Source of the DNA: an uncultured Pseudoxanthomonas sp. | GTDB taxonomy: Bacteria; Pseudomonadota; Gammaproteobacteria; Xanthomonadales; Xanthomonadaceae | Assembly (NCBI GenBank): GCA_937975725.1 | Contig: CALJUL010000057.1 | Span: forward strand, 1-6,567 | Direction: 5' to 3' | DNA length: 6,567 nucleotides | Shown here: positions 6,281-6,567 of the stretch, piece after piece | Numbering within the stretch: the stretch's first letter is position 1 | Layout of the letters: each line of letters opens with the position of its first letter | The notes under the pieces: generated by a model | What the model saw: only the letters and a program-made list of their open reading frames with translations | What the model was told of the DNA's origin: nothing | Databases searched by the model: none | Made by a program: the position numbers and the translations under genes

Positions 6281-6300
6281 CCGCACCGCGACCCGACGCC

Positions 6301-6567
6301 ATGAGCCCAGCTAACTGCCCGGCCTGTGCACGCACCCGGCGCCTGCACGCCCTGGTCGCCGACGGCCGGCTCGATGCCGCCCTCGGCTTGGGGCTGATGG
6401 CGTGGACGCCCTGCCCCACCTGCGCGGCGGCCGACCCGGACGCCGCGACCGCACTCCGGCAGGCGCAGGCGCAACTGCGGACCGCCTGGGCGGCGCGCGA
6501 ACGCCACCGGCAACGGCAGGGACGGCTGGCCCGCCGCGCCGCCGAGCGCGAGGCCAGGCGCCTGGCC
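6301..6567 (+). CDS. Unrecognised protein with two CxxC pairs and Arg-rich helix (3' end outside window)
   Basis: An open frame runs from ATG at 6301 to the window end without a stop, giving 89 residues. Third codon positions are almost all G or C, matching the neighbouring genes, which supports real coding. The N-terminus has NCPACART (Cys6, Cys9) and TPCPTC (Cys38, Cys41), a spacing that suggests a small zinc-ribbon-like metal site. From about residue 49 it is rich in Ala, Arg, Gln and Glu (LRQAQAQLRTAWAARERHRQ and on), likely a long charged helix or coiled coil. It begins 20 bases after the enoyl-CoA hydratase stop, without a clear Shine-Dalgarno sequence, so it may be read from the same transcript. 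I do not recognise the family and give no function. It could be a nucleic-acid-binding or assembly protein, but nothing seen proves that. Confidence 0.7.
   Translation, partial: MSPANCPACARTRRLHALVADGRLDAALGLGLMAWTPCPTCAAADPDAATALRQAQAQLRTAWAARERHRQRQGRLARRAAEREARRLA

Noticed and set aside
5473..6513. Long minus-strand open frames opposite the enoyl-CoA hydratase gene
   Set aside because: They cover a gene with full catalytic motifs, have low-complexity Gly/Gln/Ala/Ser composition and no recognisable domain. They are shadows caused by high GC.

Overview
The window is a GC-rich (about 70% by eye), tightly packed stretch of bacterial chromosome. It most likely comes from a member of the Xanthomonadaceae/Lysobacteraceae (Lysobacter, Pseudoxanthomonas, Luteimonas or Stenotrophomonas type). 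This rests on the codon bias, a periplasmic FKBP variant of the kind found in that family, and an inverted pair of GTAG-headed REP-like palindromes. The genus cannot be fixed from the sequence alone. There is no sign of a phage, transposase, plasmid, CRISPR array or defence island; the genes are housekeeping or ordinary metabolic ones.

Layout. Positions 1-759 (+) hold the C-terminal quarter of the excision-repair ATPase UvrA. It overlaps by 4 bases (ATGA) a small hotdog-fold acyl-CoA thioesterase (756-1178, +). A convergent intergenic region follows, filled by the inverted REP pair (1198-1361). Next is a periplasmic PCu(A)C copper chaperone (1395-1835, -), divergent from a Delta3,Delta2-enoyl-CoA isomerase-like crotonase (1875-2651, +). 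That gene converges, with a 12-base gap, on a two-gene minus-strand operon: a DUF1289-Nudix (CoA pyrophosphatase-like) fusion protein (3512-4315) followed by a 3-mercaptopyruvate sulfurtransferase (2664-3515), again with an ATGA overlap. About 300 bases of gene-free, hairpin-rich DNA (4316-4631) contain a probable terminator and a diverged 41-base repeat in two copies. Then comes a secreted Mip/FkpA-like FKBP protein (4632-5333, -) whose usual catalytic-pocket residues are largely missing. It is divergent from a canonical enoyl-CoA hydratase (5498-6280, +), which is followed by the start of an unrecognised Cys-rich/Arg-rich protein cut by the window end (6301-6567, +).

How the genes work together. 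Several act on acyl-CoA or CoA: the thioesterase, the isomerase, the Nudix CoA pyrophosphatase and the enoyl-CoA hydratase. They lie in separate transcription units, so this looks like loose clustering rather than one pathway. The PCu(A)C and FKBP proteins both carry signal peptides and act in the periplasm. The best candidates for a second look are the FKBP with a degenerate active site, the DUF1289-Nudix fusion, the REP pair, the repeat-rich spacer and the possible leaderless start of the copper chaperone. I do not see a convincing undescribed multi-gene system here.
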